A stretch of DNA of 64,000 bases from Aradus depressus (Eukaryota; Arthropoda; Insecta; Hemiptera; Aradidae), in the NCBI GenBank assembly GCA_963662175.1, contig OY759222.1, positions 9,297,222-9,361,221 on the forward strand, read 5' to 3'. Position numbers and translations under genes: made by a program. The notes under the pieces are model-generated. The model did not search any database. It was given only the letters and a program-made list of their open reading frames with translations, and was not told the origin of the DNA. The first letter of the stretch is position 1. Every line of letters begins with the position of its first letter. Shown here piece after piece: positions 42,126-54,259 of the stretch.

Positions 42126-43023
42126 AGTGTTATTTCAAATGTTCTATCAAAAAAAAAAAGAGCCAATGACCTTTTGGACAAATGCGGAGCTTATGTTTTT
42201 CAATAAACTCGAAAGGTAACTCGAAAAGATCACCTATTGTAAATGGTGAATAGAAAATATACTGTTTGTCAGATACCAATCGAGTCATATGCATATGCAG
42301 GCCTAAATATGGCAACTTATCTCCCTCATATTAAGTTACTACACCCCCACATTGTTTTTTCAATTTAAAATATATACGTCAGACATTAAGTCCTTGTTGA
42401 TAAAATCAGTGATACATTTATATAAGGAACATTTAAATCAGTGTAAATCCGACAGTGGTCATTTGTATAGAGTCTGGTATATTTTTTGATTATCTTGTCT
42501 GTCTGTCGGTCCCTTTAAACTGTTATTGTATCCCTTTTATCAAAGCTGACTTTTGAAATTTTCTCGCATCGATAAACCCACGTTTTCTTTTTTTTTTTGT
42601 TGTTGTTTCTTTTCAAAATTTTTGCCGTTGTCACATTTTATGGTTTTATATTATTAATTATTATTAGCTTCCGAGATGGAATAGTTGTATAAAGTTACAT
42701 ACTTCTGGTCAGAATAAAGAAATCTGTCATTTGGCAATATCTTCTTGTCTCCATCTTAAGTCTTATCAATAGTTAAAATGGATGTTTAACACTGGATCAC
42801 ACATAACCTTACAACCTGAACCATTATTCAAGATTCCATATCGGTATTTTTTTTCTTTTTTATTAGAATAACATTATTAAATTTATATAGTTTTTTACAG
42901 TTTTGCTCATAACTTAAATAAATGACATGAAACTGGCTTTGAGGTAGCGGCCCATTGGCTGTCCTCCGTAATTGATAGGTTTTGAATTTATTTTAATAAA
43001 ATATATGAGTAATGACTATCGGT
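42126..43023. other. No gene recognised
   Basis: AT-rich. Confidence 0.4.
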
Positions 43024-43115
43024 ACAGTAGAACCTTTGTTAACCGGTTTGGTTAGGACCGAGACCATGGCCGGTTAATCCGAGGTTCCCATGAAAAATCG
43101 ATTTTCGCTCAAAAA
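43024..43115 (+). mobile_element. pogo/Tigger-type terminal repeat
   Basis: tacagtagaacctttgttaa then ccggtttggttaggaccgag and ggccggttaatccgagg: a well-kept Tigger-like end with an internal inverted ccgg-ttaa motif. The other end was not found. A frame at 43176-43430 downstream shows no transposase motif. Confidence 0.75.
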
Positions 43116-43514
43116 GAACTTACACATATAGATATTTCATCAGGTATTCTGAATAAACAAGCAAATAAGACGTTATTGCAACTCATTTTATTGTACATTA
43201 TGTGCATACAGACATTAACGAACTCGCATAATAATCGAACTTATCAAAACAAGGTCTTCCGGATAGCAGTCAATGCAGTCAACTTATCAGAAATACCTCC
43301 TTTTGCAGTTCACATCGAGAAACTCACTCGGAACTTCCACGGTCTGTCAGCCTGCTCTGGAGCAGTCCACTACAATCTCAGTCAGTCTGTAGCTGCCACA
43401 CTTCAGGCGAGACAATACAAAGACTTTTAATTTTAATTTTAATTTCCATATATTTTCTTTAAAATTGTGAATAGTACATATTTTAATGTATTCAAAGCAA
43501 TTCTTTCTTTACGT

Positions 43515-43640
43515 TCTCCTAGGGAAATTAATAGGTGGTTAAGAGGGTGGTTAAGGTGGTTGTTTTAAGGTGGTTAAGGTGGTCTGTCAGTCCTTACAAT
43601 TAAGGTGGTTAAGATGATTAAGGTGGTTAAGGAATTATTG
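43515..43640. repeat. Tandem repeat of aaggtggtt (9 bp)
   Basis: About ten scattered units, interrupted once by ctgtcagtccttacaatt. Confidence 0.9.
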
Positions 43641-43784
43641 GTGATTGAAATAATTTAATCATGAAACAATTTGAATTGGATTTGGGAAGCGATTATTTCA
43701 TGTTTTATGGCCTCAGGAGCAAATTTGAGTAATTCTGTATTTTGTTTATATTTTTTGTACCTCATATTAATTTCCAAACTATAC

Positions 43785-44176
43785 GATATCTCCAGATTCC
43801 AAAAATTAAGTAAAAAAATCCCCTGTCGGTATTTGTGTCTATGAGCACGATAACTCCCGATAGAAGAAATGTATCGACAAAAAATTTTATATGTATATCC
43901 AGAACCCTCTAAGGACGACACTTTTTGATTTTCAGCCAAATCGGCCAAAGGGGCCACCTATCAATTTTCAGTGGAATCATCCGATTGAAAGGAGGGCCTC
44001 AACTCAAATACCCTATCAGCTGCCAATGTAATGAATGTATAATCTCAAAATTTAGTAAGAGGATTCAGAAGCCAATATGTGAGTCACATATTGTTTTTTA
44101 GCCCAAACGGTCAATTGGTTTTGGAGGAAGAGTGACAACTTAATTGATTAATTGGGGAAGTACATTGCTCGACGAT
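43785..44176 (+). repeat. Family X, nearly complete right part
   Basis: tgagcacgataactcccgat, aggacgacactttttgattt, cagctgccaatgtaatgaat, gcccaaacggtcaattggtt, ttggggaagtacattgctcg, then a T run. Confidence 0.85.
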
Positions 44177-44607
44177 TTTTTTTTTTTTTTCTTTCCGAAA
44201 GTGTTCAGCCAAGCGAGCAGTTGAACTGTGTGAGTGGGCTTTGGACGACATAACCACGATAGTATCTCTGTTTCAGAAGGCATGCCACTGTCTTTGGTTT
44301 GTCAGATCGATTAACCACTCAGACAAGATAATACTAACCACTAAACAGATATATCAGATAAGTTTTATTAACTTTTTTTTTTTTTTACATTCCATGGTTA
44401 GTCGATTTGTGGGGGATGAGATCAGATTTGTACCACCTTCAGATGACCAACCCACTATTCTGAATAAATGAATACCGTGTTATTCATTATTGCGAATCAT
44501 GAATGCAATCATGGATGCAACCGTCCAACCTATCTTTTTTTCTCCTTAAAAGCAATACGGGCACTTGTTTCACAGTTTTAATTTTCGTACTTTAAGAATC
44601 ATGGAAA
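44177..44607. other. No gene recognised
   Basis: Short frames only. Confidence 0.4.
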
Positions 44608-44700
44608 AAAAGTCGTCGGTGAATCACCGACAACCTATTCCCTCACAACGTTATAATAAATTAACTTTTCGCTATTATTCTTCGCTATTATTCTCAAGTT
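44608..44700 (-). repeat. Family X terminal segment
   Basis: gtcgtcggtgaatcaccgac, the cleanest terminal palindrome, followed by ctattccctcacaacg. Confidence 0.8.
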
Positions 44701-44740
44701 TTTTCAAATATTGAATAAATCCTTTTATATATATTGTAGT

Positions 44741-45458
44741 CAGTGGCGTAGCTAGAGAATTTGGGCCCCAATGCAAGCGTTGGTAGAGGGCCCCCTCCCC
44801 TGAATTTAATTTTTTACATTTAAAACATGAAAATTTACTACACATTACAGATTACAGGTGGAAAAAAGAAAAACTAGAAAAGTTTGAAATTTTTTCTTTC
44901 TCGATTTTGCTGAAGCAAATACATCTATCAGTTTGCATGTTCATTAATCAATAAATTTTCCACTAATACACAAAACTTGTTGACACCGCGGCACGTGGTA
45001 AATTTCCTGTCGGGTGAATCCGGCCGTTTTTAACTGTGACATCAACACAAGCGCCTGAGACAAGTTGGGAAATAGCTTCCTGTACATCAACGCCATCTAG
45101 TGATTCGTGATTGAAGTAACTCCTAGTGGACTGTGCGCTCGCATTTTCTCACTTCCATTTCCAATCGAACATCTTCTGACTGGGTACAGACATGCAAAAA
45201 TATGTGCCATTGCCATTGTGAATATTAAAAATATGGATGATATTAATTTCATCATTAATAATTAATGATGAAATTAATATCATCCATATTTTTAAAATTA
45301 TTATTATTATTAATTTCATCATTAATTATTAGTCTAATTTTTTAACATTTTTTTCACAAAATTTAAAATAAGCAATTTTTTCTCGGAGCCTTGATTTGCA
45401 AAAGGCCCCCCCAAAGGCAAGGGCCCCAATTGTTTGCATTGGCATCGCTACGCCACTG
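44741..45458. mobile_element. hAT-type MITE, perfect 8-bp TSD
   Basis: attgtagt at 44733-44740 and 45459-45466. Ends cagtggcgtagctagag and, in reverse, cagtggcgtagcgatgcc; both are followed by ggggcccc-type blocks (gggccccaatgcaa / ttgcattgg region). Contains a 71-bp perfect palindrome at 45225-45295. No coding. Confidence 0.93.
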
Positions 45459-45466
45459 ATTGTAGT

Positions 45467-45870
45467 GGTATGGTTTGACCACTACATGTCCTGTTGTAAA
45501 TTTATTTTATTTGGGGGAGGGGGGGGGGACTTGTAAAGAAAAAGTATTTTTATATGGTGATATAAAAATAATAGAATCTATTGATATCATATATATTTTG
45601 TGAATAGACAATATTTTTTTTTTAAACATACGTTTTTCTTTCTTTATTTTTTATTAAGTTTTCACAATATCTCTGCAAAGTTAGTTAGTTAATATCTCTG
45701 CAAAAAATGTTAAGTATCTTTATAAAATAAATGTTCATTATTTTTGAGCAGTTATTGCTGTTTATCTCGGTCTTTTCTTATGTCGAAAAACTTGTCGAAT
45801 TAACTTAAAAAAAGGGTATCTCACGAAATTAAGTAAAACTAGACTCTTCTAAGCATCATTAAATTTAATC
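45467..45870. other. AT-rich with a G run
   Basis: Nothing recognised. Confidence 0.4.
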
Positions 45871-45955
45871 CAAGGGCCGCGTGGGCTAGAGCGTAGAGCT
45901 TTGGTTTCATGGTCCTACTACGATTGCGGATTCGAATCCCGGCTGGGAGATATTA
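45871..45955 (+). mobile_element. SINE-B head fragment
   Basis: ggccgcgtgggctagagcgt, agagctttggtttcatggt, gattcgaatcccggctggg. Matches the SINE-B at 33642. Confidence 0.8.
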
Positions 45956-46532
45956 ATGCATATTGATGCTTGATACATCGAAATAGAGTACGCACCGCGC
46001 TTCTGTGTCTAATTTTCTGCTTGGCACGTTCTGATTGAGTTAAGCCCCTCCCCTGGACACTGCAAGTAGAAGCAGTCTGGCAAGAACAACAGTTGGTCTG
46101 ACCTGACATACTCTGGAGACTCGGGTTTCCATATGTTCTCTTGTCTTTCTGGTTGTGGGTCGACCTCCCCCTGGAATGGATATCCGCACACTGGTCTGTT
46201 CTCTTAGTTCCGTGTTGAACCCACAAGATGTTCCTCTGCTACAGTAAATCACACGGCGGACCGGTCACTCCTGTCTCTAGACTCCAACTTATGTGCCTCA
46301 TTGCTCTCTTGCAATTAATGAACCTGATATGTATACTGAAAAATGTATGTTCAGTTATTTGTTGTATATGCGAGTTTAATACTAAACTGCCCCAAAAAAA
46401 AACCTTCGCACTATCAAAATTTCATATTTTGTTGTTTAGATCAAATATAGTATTGAGTGCAGAAAATTTCATATGGAATTAGGAAAGAAAAATCAAAATG
46501 CTTGAAAAACTAAAGAAATTTATAGAAAAAAA
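45956..46532. other. No gene recognised
   Basis: A GC-richer patch (46030-46260) has overlapping frames but no known motif. Confidence 0.4.
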
Positions 46533-46960
46533 AGACGTTGTCTTCCCACTGTTTTATTTTATATCAGAACCGGTTTTCGACGCAACAGCGTCATCATCAG
46601 TGGTTCATCTATCATGGAGTAACAAATATACATATAATAAAAAGTATAAATAATTCATAAAGCATCAGGGTACAGAGTAAGAAAATAAAATTATAAAATT
46701 AACTTACCCCACCCACACAGCACAGCGGTTGGAAGATAACTGGCATAGCTCTAAGGGGTGGGGATAGCCAGGTTCACTCACTCTCTCAACATGCAAAAAC
46801 CAATTAATTAATTAGTTAATAATAATTAAATAATTAGAATTATTTATACTTTTTATTATTTGTATTTTTGTTACTCTATGATAGATGAACCACTGATGAT
46901 GACGCTGTTGCGTCGAAAACCGGTTCTGGTATAAAATAAAACAGTGGGAAGACAACGTCT
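46533..46960. mobile_element. Foldback-type element with about 120-bp arms
   Basis: Left arm 46533-46658 starts agacgttgtcttcccactgt; right arm 46838-46960 is its reverse complement with few mismatches. Each arm holds cactgatgatgacgc, tgttgcgtcgaaaaccggtt (right arm, forward). The spacer of about 180 bp is noncoding. Confidence 0.9.
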
Positions 46961-47339
46961 TTTATTTCTATTAGAAATCTCGTCCCACAACATCTTACTA
47001 TCACATTTGAAAGAAATTTATTTTTTAATAAAATCAATGATGAAAAAACACTATCAAAATTTTAAAAAAATAAAATGTTGCTTGTCTATACATTTTCGTA
47101 CTGCATTAAATTGTGCATTGTGCAGGTAATCATCATCACTATCTTTAATTTATTTGTTAATCGTTATTGTTAACAATTTTCATATTGATCGTAATATTCT
47201 TTATCCAGAACATATTTTACGAGTCGACTTCTATGTTTAAAAAAAAAAAAATCAGTCTAGACTGAAATAAAGGTCGACTTGTGAAATATGTTCTGCATAA
47301 AGAATATTATGACCAATATAAGGTGAAATTTGTTTATAT
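46961..47339. other. No gene recognised
   Basis: AT-rich. Confidence 0.4.
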
Positions 47340-47565
47340 ACATTCATTACATAAGCAGTTATTAGGCTTTTTGAGTTAAGCCCCCTCTTCGGATCCCCCC
47401 TTTCCCATCCACCGATTTGGCTGAAAAAATTAAGAGGTGTCGTCCTTTTGGGGTTCTGATTACACATAATTACGTGACTCTATCGGGAGTTTCCATGTTC
47501 ACAGACACATAGACACCCAGGCACACAAACACTCATAGACAGGCAGACATTTGTGTTAAGTATTT
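47340..47565 (-). repeat. Family X internal modules
   Basis: ttacataagcagttattagg, ccgatttggctgaaaaaatt, gtgtcgtccttttggggttc, tctatcgggagtttccatg. Confidence 0.8.
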
Positions 47566-47689
47566 TTGGAATCTTATTTATTATTAAGTTCTTTATTTTG
47601 AATATTTACAAAAAAAAATTAAAAAGTATATACATCGAAAGCATAGATTATGTACAAAATAGTACCTACCTAATACAAGAATAAGGTTA

Positions 47690-48000
47690 TAACCCAGGGT
47701 TTTTGGGGTGGGAGGGGGGTGGGGCCTGGGGTTGTTGGGCTCGGGGTTGCTGGTCTGGCTGGGGGCACGCGGGCGGCGCAGTCGGGGCACTGGTCTTAGA
47801 CCCAGGAGCTCCGAAGGTCTGGACGGCCAGCGCCACATGCAGACCTTCCTTCAGGAGTCTCCCAAACCACTCTCTACTCAGCTTTGAGCCTCTATGGGTG
47901 AAGTGGTCCGGCGGTGTCTTCTGCTGTCCTCGGCCGGGCTGGGGCCTGATTCTTGCTTCTTCTGGCCCCATGCCTCGTTCTTCCCTCGGTTTCTAAGACT
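47690..48000 (-). pseudogene. GC-rich coding-like block, possibly a retroelement fragment
   Basis: Sharply GC-rich island in AT-rich surroundings. The minus-strand frame 47971-47687 reads DHFTHRGSKLSREWFGRLL, then KEGLHVALAVQTFGA, and ends Pro-rich. Composition resembles the R1-clade element rather than the host. I do not recognise the protein; a gag/ORF1-like or UTR-flanking piece of a LINE is the best guess. Confidence 0.35.
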
Positions 48001-48194
48001 TACAGTAGGGTTGGCCAATATGCTCGGACATAAGTACCTACCTAGTTAAAAAAAAAATTATATATAATAAAATAATAATGGTCTCTATGCAAATAATATA
48101 ATATAAACAAAACAAAGAGAAAATATTAAATTTTAATAATAATAAACATAAAACAATAATAATAAAGATAAAATAAAATCAACATGAAAGCCCT

Positions 48195-48570
48195 TCAACT
48201 CGAGACCCCTCGAAACACCCCGGTTCTATGTCATCCCCATCCCTCCAACTTAATTGGGGCAGGAGAGGCCTCGAGGGATCGAATGATCCCCACTGCCCTC
48301 TCACTGTCCAGCAGTGGAGGCAGGCCAAGAAGGAGGAGAGTTGAAGGTAAGAGAATTACTTGAGGGGAGAACCTGGTCATCACCGGCACTCCCTAAATAT
48401 TTTTGCTACAGTAGCAAGTCTCTCGGCCAGCGCTGCCTCAGTCTTCGGGGGGGAATGGGATGACAAGAGTCGAGCAACTGGATTGACGCGGGAAGAAAGG
48501 TTAGAGTGGAATTTGGAATCAGGGAAATATGGAACGATGAATACTCAACATGGAATTTCGTATAACTGTA
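48195..48570 (-). mobile_element. Jockey-like LINE 3' region
   Basis: In reverse: gaagactgaggcagcgctgg, gggagtgccggtgatgacca, cctccactgctggacagtga. Shared with 10040-10245 and 21990-22180. Confidence 0.65.
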
Positions 48571-48994
48571 CCTTCGTAAGGCTAAGGAAGGAAAATGTTC
48601 ATCTGTACAAGAAATTATTGTGTTCTTCTTAATATTTTCTGTTTGTCAAGAAAAAATCTTATCAAAAAATCAAAATAAATCAAAAGGTAATTGTCTTAAA
48701 TGCAATTAATATAAGATTTTATAAATTATGTTTCCTTAACTGCATTTTTTATTTTATTTGTTGATAACTTCGATTCCCTGGTACCTTTTCCTGACACTAA
48801 TGCTGTTTCATGACTCAAAGTCTTATTTAATGTGTTATCTGTAGAAATGCACTTCTTGTTTTTGTATATGACTCAAGAAGGCTTAGCTCTACTTATATTT
48901 AAGCATCTTATCCCGATTAAGCTCAATTTAATTGCAGGCTAAATAAAATAAACTTGATTTTATTATTTTCAGAACTTTACACTTTATTTTTTTC
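48571..48994. other. AT-rich, nothing recognised
   Basis: No coding. Confidence 0.4.
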
Positions 48995-49530
48995 TTCTTC
49001 AGTTGAACGAAGTGTAGTGGAAATTATGTAATCGGTGTGAGGACGATAATTCCCTATGGAATGGATGTATCGACACGATATTTTATACGTTTATCTAGAA
49101 CTCTTAAGGACGACACCTATTGATTATAATGATAATTATCAGACGAATCGGCCAAAGGGAAGAGGGAAATTATGTGTGAACCCAGTAAGATTTGGATGAA
49201 ATTTAACATTTTTGCAAATTTAGGAAAACAAGATGGCATCTCTTTAGTATCTTTAGAAGAAATCCAAATGAAAAATTTGTTAATTGAATTTTTTTAAAAA
49301 TAATGTGCACTTTATTCAAAATTGTACGTCTTGAACTTTCGATATTTTTTTAGGGCTATTTTGGAAACTACTGTAGAAATTGACACAAAATTAGGTATGA
49401 TTCAAAAGCCAATATATAAGTCAAATATTGAGATTTAGCCTAAACAGTTGATTGACTTTGGAGAGAGACCGAAAACTTAATTTTTAATTTTGTGCTGGAG
49501 AAGTACATAGCCGGTGATTCACCGTATTTT
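48995..49530 (+). repeat. Family X copy carrying an insertion
   Basis: Left module gtggaaattatgtaatcggt, module gacgataattccctatgg, right end gtgctggagaagtacatagc and cggtgattcaccg, followed by a T run. Interrupted at about 49180-49390 by the repeat also found at 2268-2535. Confidence 0.85.
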
Positions 49531-49598
49531 TTTTTTTTAAACAAATGTAAACATTTTTGGAGTGACAGGACTTGATCAAACTTCATTGATTAATTCTA

Positions 49599-50183
49599 TG
49601 GTCACAGGGAATAAGTTGTTAAGTCGTAAAATGGCCAAAATGAGTTAAGTGTACCTACTGTGATGATCTCCCAAGCCATCTGCGCACTGTGAAGAAGTTG
49701 GGAGCTCAGGACTCTAATACTTTCGGAATTATAAAGATGTGGGTTTCTTGGTATCTCGTAAAATTGTGTATGTTCTCGGTTAAATCAACTTAATCTACTT
49801 CTTTGAGGAATGATTCACGACATAACTGCATTTAACCATTTATTCACTACGGCAGACTATTCCAAGTCAAGAGAGCGTTTTCGGTTAAATCAACTTTAGA
49901 GAGGCATCATTCACGAGTATTTCAAAGAGTAATAATTTTGTAAGTGTGTTCAATAATTAGGTAAGTGATGGGTAATAATTAGGTAACTAAGGGAAAATCC
50001 AAGAAAGGATTATCAATATTCATTTTCATTCACTCCAATAGATTTAGGAGGTATATGATTGATAATGATGCAAACATAATTTATTTATTCCAAAAACTGG
50101 ATTTACACGATTAATGCAAAAGTAAAAAAGTGCTGCCCTGAAAATTTACGAATTTAGACTTACCAATTTATTCCCTATGACCA
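49599..50183 (+). mobile_element. MITE, copy 1 of an inverted pair
   Basis: Ends tggtcacagggaataagttg and the reverse complement of caatttattccctatgacca. 585 bp, noncoding. Copy 2 lies in the opposite orientation at 54842-55929. Confidence 0.85.
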
Positions 50184-51414
50184 GAGATATAGTACTAGGC
50201 GTGCAATACTTTCTGCTGTTTGCAAAAACTGAGCTGAGTCAGTCATATCTGTATAAAAAAACTCAGTTAATGTTTTAATAATTATCAGTAACTTCTCACC
50301 TTCTTTATGAATATATTAATACTTTAAATAGATTTCAATTGAATTCAATTGATTTTTTCTAGCCTTTTTGTAGACAACAACAGCTGTGAATATTTTTATC
50401 GAAAAAAAGTCGATGTACGTTAGAACACTGAAAAAAACGGTTCAAAAAAAGTGGTGTCCGATGGTAAACCGAAAAGGGCTTCGCCCGGATTTCTACATTT
50501 GAAATAGAAAAATTCTATTTTGCGCGAGAATTTTGTCTCTCAATTGATTTCAATGGGGATTTGGTTTTTCGGTGATTATTCCTCCGTGGTATGTTCGATT
50601 TCAATTTTTTTTAGTAGTAAACCATCGTCTCCGTGTCCACTATCATCGTGGCAAATTTCAATGTGATCGGTAAAAGGGTTTAGGAGAAGTACAAGTACTA
50701 CGAAATACATGAGTCGCGTAAGAAAGAGCTTCGTAAACTCAGCTCAATAAAAGGATTGGAAACTATTCCCAGTCTCCCGAAACTTATTTCAAAATTACTT
50801 CTGTAATTACTAACTACATATACGAAAATAAACTCGTAATCTATCGAAAGTGGGAGAAACTTTAAAAAAGAAATTTATTTCTAGCTTTTGAAATAAACAT
50901 TTTAATTAAATACATGTATTTAAATTTAAGCACCTTATGAGTACAAGGTGTAGAGTTAATTGGAACTTTTATGACATTTTAAGTCCTTTCTAATGGGGAA
51001 AAGTTCTTTCAAGGATTTTTAACACTGTCACATCATTTTTAATTTTTCCTTTTTTTCTTTTTTTTTTAGAAAACAATTACACAATTTTTTAGGAAAGAAA
51101 GTTAATTCCATGTTAAAATGACTTTCGAATCCTAGATCCAGGTACAGGAAATTATTTTCCTCATTTAGTAGCCACATTAATGCTCTAGTTCCTTCTGCCA
51201 CACTACCCGAACGACGCCTTAAGCGCCAATGGCCTAGCGACCTTCTCAGATCAGGCAGTGACAGTGATTAGCCATAAATGAGAGCGATTTCTCCTCTCTT
51301 GATGATTTTGACACTGCCATTTTTTTCTATCTTAGCACATTTACTTGTTGTATATATTTTTTATACAGTTGTAAATATCTCAAAAAAAAATACTCAGTTT
51401 TATATGACAGTATG
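50184..51414. other. No gene recognised
   Basis: 1.2 kb of unique-looking AT-rich sequence without coding signals. Confidence 0.4.
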
Positions 51415-51667
51415 AGGGCGCCGGTTGCTCAGAGGTAGCGGTGCTGCTCAAGATCGGAGGATCGAAAACCCCCAAAAAAAACTGAGCCCGCCGTCCCTCG
51501 GATGGGACGTTAAGTAATGGTCCTCAGTCGATCCTAGGCTAAACTACATTTAGGACTCCCCCAGTAGAGTCGGGCTCATGCACCAAAGCTATGAAAGAGC
51601 GTTCTGATAGTAGGCAATATGACCTCGTAGTTAAAGCCCGGGCATGAGTCACAATAACTAACTAACA
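51415..51667 (+). mobile_element. SINE-A, short-variant copy
   Basis: gagggcgccggttgctcaga, ctgagcccgccgtccctcgg, tagttaaagcccgggcatga, tail caataactaactaac. Confidence 0.9.
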
Positions 51668-52298
51668 GTAGACAGTGAAGAAGACAATGAAGAGAAAGGT
51701 GTTCAGATGAAATTTCAGATAACCTAAATCCTGGAATATGGTTTTTGGGGCCCCGAAGATGGGGAGTGTTCTGTACAAACGTGGTTGGTATAAGTAAGTT
51801 TTTTTATGGCTACTAACTTTCTTATATACCAGTTACAAGAGTATCAATATAAGTTTACATAGAACACATTCGTATGTATATGTATATCCTTACAATATTC
51901 GAACAAGCTTGCTGAGATGTTACCAGTTACAAGACTATCAATATAAGTATATGTATACCTCGTCCTTACAATAACAAGCTTGCTGAGATGTTACCAGTTA
52001 CAAGAGTATCAATATAAGTTTACATTGGTATGTATATGTATACAAATTTTCAGCCGAAATCCTGTTCTGTCGAATGACCCCACACATTTCATGATGTTTC
52101 CACAAAGGTGAGTCTTCCCGCAACCACCGAGACCGTTTCTCTCTTCATGATTTACTACCATATGCTAAAACCCGAGTTTGTCCTCTTTCCTGGGAGCCAA
52201 CTCCGACATCTCAAGAATCTGTTCACATAACTTCTTTTAGAATATATCAAATCCTTTCTGTCTCTGGAGTGTATATTTTATAACAAAAAATAAATAAT

Positions 52299-52329
<31 letters not shown>

Positions 52330-52737
52330 AATATAGAAAGAAATGAAAAAAAAAATATAGAAAGAAATGAAAAAAAAAATAACTGAGAGAATGTTTTGGT
52401 CTGATAACTCATGGCTAGGTAAGTGACTTGGGTATCTAGCCTGGAACTATGTGGAAGATATCTATGTGATGTTCAACTATTAATCAACGTCATATGAGTC
52501 TGGGGTGGTATTTCATGTCTGACTCAAGTCTGTGGCTATATCCACTGACCCATAATGCTTGATATCCAGTCGTTGAAATGAGTAACTGCTATGATTATTC
52601 GCGCATGGCATTTTATAGGTTGCCACCCTGTTTCAAACATCCTAGGCAGATGGCAGTTTTGTGCTCTATACTCGACTTTGCATATATGTGTTGATGGAAA
52701 CTTTGTGATCGCCCTAAAGCAAAAACGATTGTAGCCA
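51668..52737. other. Mostly unique, short local duplications
   Basis: ttaccagttacaagagtatc and neighbours recur two to three times at 51830-52020, a local tandem of about 95 bp. cgtggttggtataagta at 51780 is shared with 56340. No coding. Confidence 0.5.
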
Positions 52738-52948
52738 AGTTAGTTACATATTGTGACTATGAGGTCATATCGCCTACTACCAGAGTGTTCTTTCGTCGCT
52801 CTGGTGGACATCCAGATTGTACTCTATAGGAGTCCTAAATTCTTGTTCACCTAGGGGACTTTAACGAGTACCTGACATCGTACAGGCTCATGAACATCGC
52901 TTAACATCCTATCCGAAGGTCGGCGTGCTCAAAGTTTTTTCACCTTCC
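52738..52948 (-). mobile_element. SINE-A, tRNA head missing
   Basis: Reverse copy: aggtcatatcgcctactacc, acgagtacctgacatcgtac, tccgaaggtcggcgtgctc. Confidence 0.88.
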
Positions 52949-53089
52949 AAAATGTTGAGTTAATTCAAATTTCAAGTTTATAGCTAAGGAACGATTCTGC
53001 GTTTGAGCGATCACAAAGTTTCCACCACATACGTATGCACATGCACAGACAGGTCGAGTATCGAGTCCTAGACTGCCATCTGCTTTGGA

Positions 53090-53340
53090 TAATAATTGTA
53101 TGATGCAGTCGACTACAGCAAAGGCTCCAACAACAGTTTGTTCTTCCGACATCTTTACATTGGCCCAAACTATTGCATACTGACGGCGGTCCCTGAAGAC
53201 CCTTAGCCGCCCACGCCAGCCTTTGTCTCCAGTTCACTACATGGTGTTCCATCCTTCTTCACTAGGTCAGTCCATCTCTGCCTGGTTTTCCTCGTGATGT
53301 GCCTCCTTGGAGCATGTGTCCTATGTCTGTCTATGATTCG
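53090..53340 (-). pseudogene. Possible RTE-like LINE ORF2 tail
   Basis: In reverse, pieces RRHITRKTRQRWTDLV and VVNWRQRLAWAAKGLQG sit in different frames. They resemble the RRRW.D.V ... W...A.DR..W tail of RTE-type ORF2 proteins. Short and frameshifted; a weak call. Confidence 0.35.
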
Positions 53341-54259
53341 TTTCTTGTCAAGGTTCGGGTATTGTCAGAAGACATCCCAGATTGGAGCATACTGAGGAAT
53401 GGCCCAATACGTGGACGACATGATGTCCCCCAATGTATGATTAACCTTGAGCCCCAAGCGTTAGGCCAGTGTATGGTATGGAGAATGTATGGTATAGGGA
53501 ATGTGTGGTAGTCTGGCATTCAAATAAGAAGTCTGCTATTCTTCCATTTGTCAATGAAGATATCCAAGATGTTTTCCACCACTGCAAATAGCTCGCATTT
53601 AATTTAAAGAATTGATGCAGCCTTTACAGGAGGCGCTTCTGTTGTTCAAAGTTTGTTTCAAGTTGACCATTTTATTTATGGTATCGGTGTGGTTGTGCGC
53701 GGCTGGAGACTGGATAAGGAGCGAAGGGGGTTACTAAAAGGTTGGCATTAATCCCCCAAGCCGACCTCTGAACAATGGACTGGACCCCGACTGTCCACAT
53801 AAGGAAACCCACCTCAGAGCTCAAACATGGTAGCTCCAATGGCTTCTCGTCTGACCACGCCTTCTTCTAACAAAGAGGGGAGGTTTTCTCTCCCCCCCCC
53901 CCCCCACCCCCCCCACTGATCCGCCGATTCTTGGAAAAGATCCTCCAACTCTTCTTTTCTTTTTTTTTTCTTTTTTTTCCAATGCCATTTCATTCCGTTT
54001 GTCATTCCTTCGATGATCCATACTAACCGCACACAGTGTCTGGCATACTTGATCCTTTCAAGATTGAAGTATTGTCCAAGACAATTTATTGTAAACAATT
54101 TCCCACATGAAGTTTCTGAAAAAAAAAAAAAAATGTTTTGATTCATAGGATTCTTCAGTTCATTGTAAGACTTTCATTTGTCTATGTGTCTAGAATACAA
54201 CGGGTTTAGACACGCGCTTGGTGTCGAGTCTTCTGTCAGTCCTGAATGTCAGGAAAAAC
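53341..54259. other. No gene recognised
   Basis: C run at 53898-53909 and T runs; frames on the minus strand are low-complexity. Confidence 0.4.

Noticed and set aside
46892..46920. Active hammerhead ribozyme
   Set aside because: CTGATGA and GAAA are in place, but an extra T precedes stem II, and neither a closed stem III with the UH cleavage site nor stem I can be drawn. Kept only as a motif finding.
47540..47996. Host exon in the GC-rich block
   Set aside because: No splice sites in a suitable phase, and composition matches retroelement pieces rather than the integrin exon; left as an uncertain retroelement fragment.
51200..51260. tRNA-Arg-like stretch (cgccaatggcctagcgacct)
   Set aside because: No T-loop sequence or acceptor pairing follows; resemblance is limited to the D-arm.
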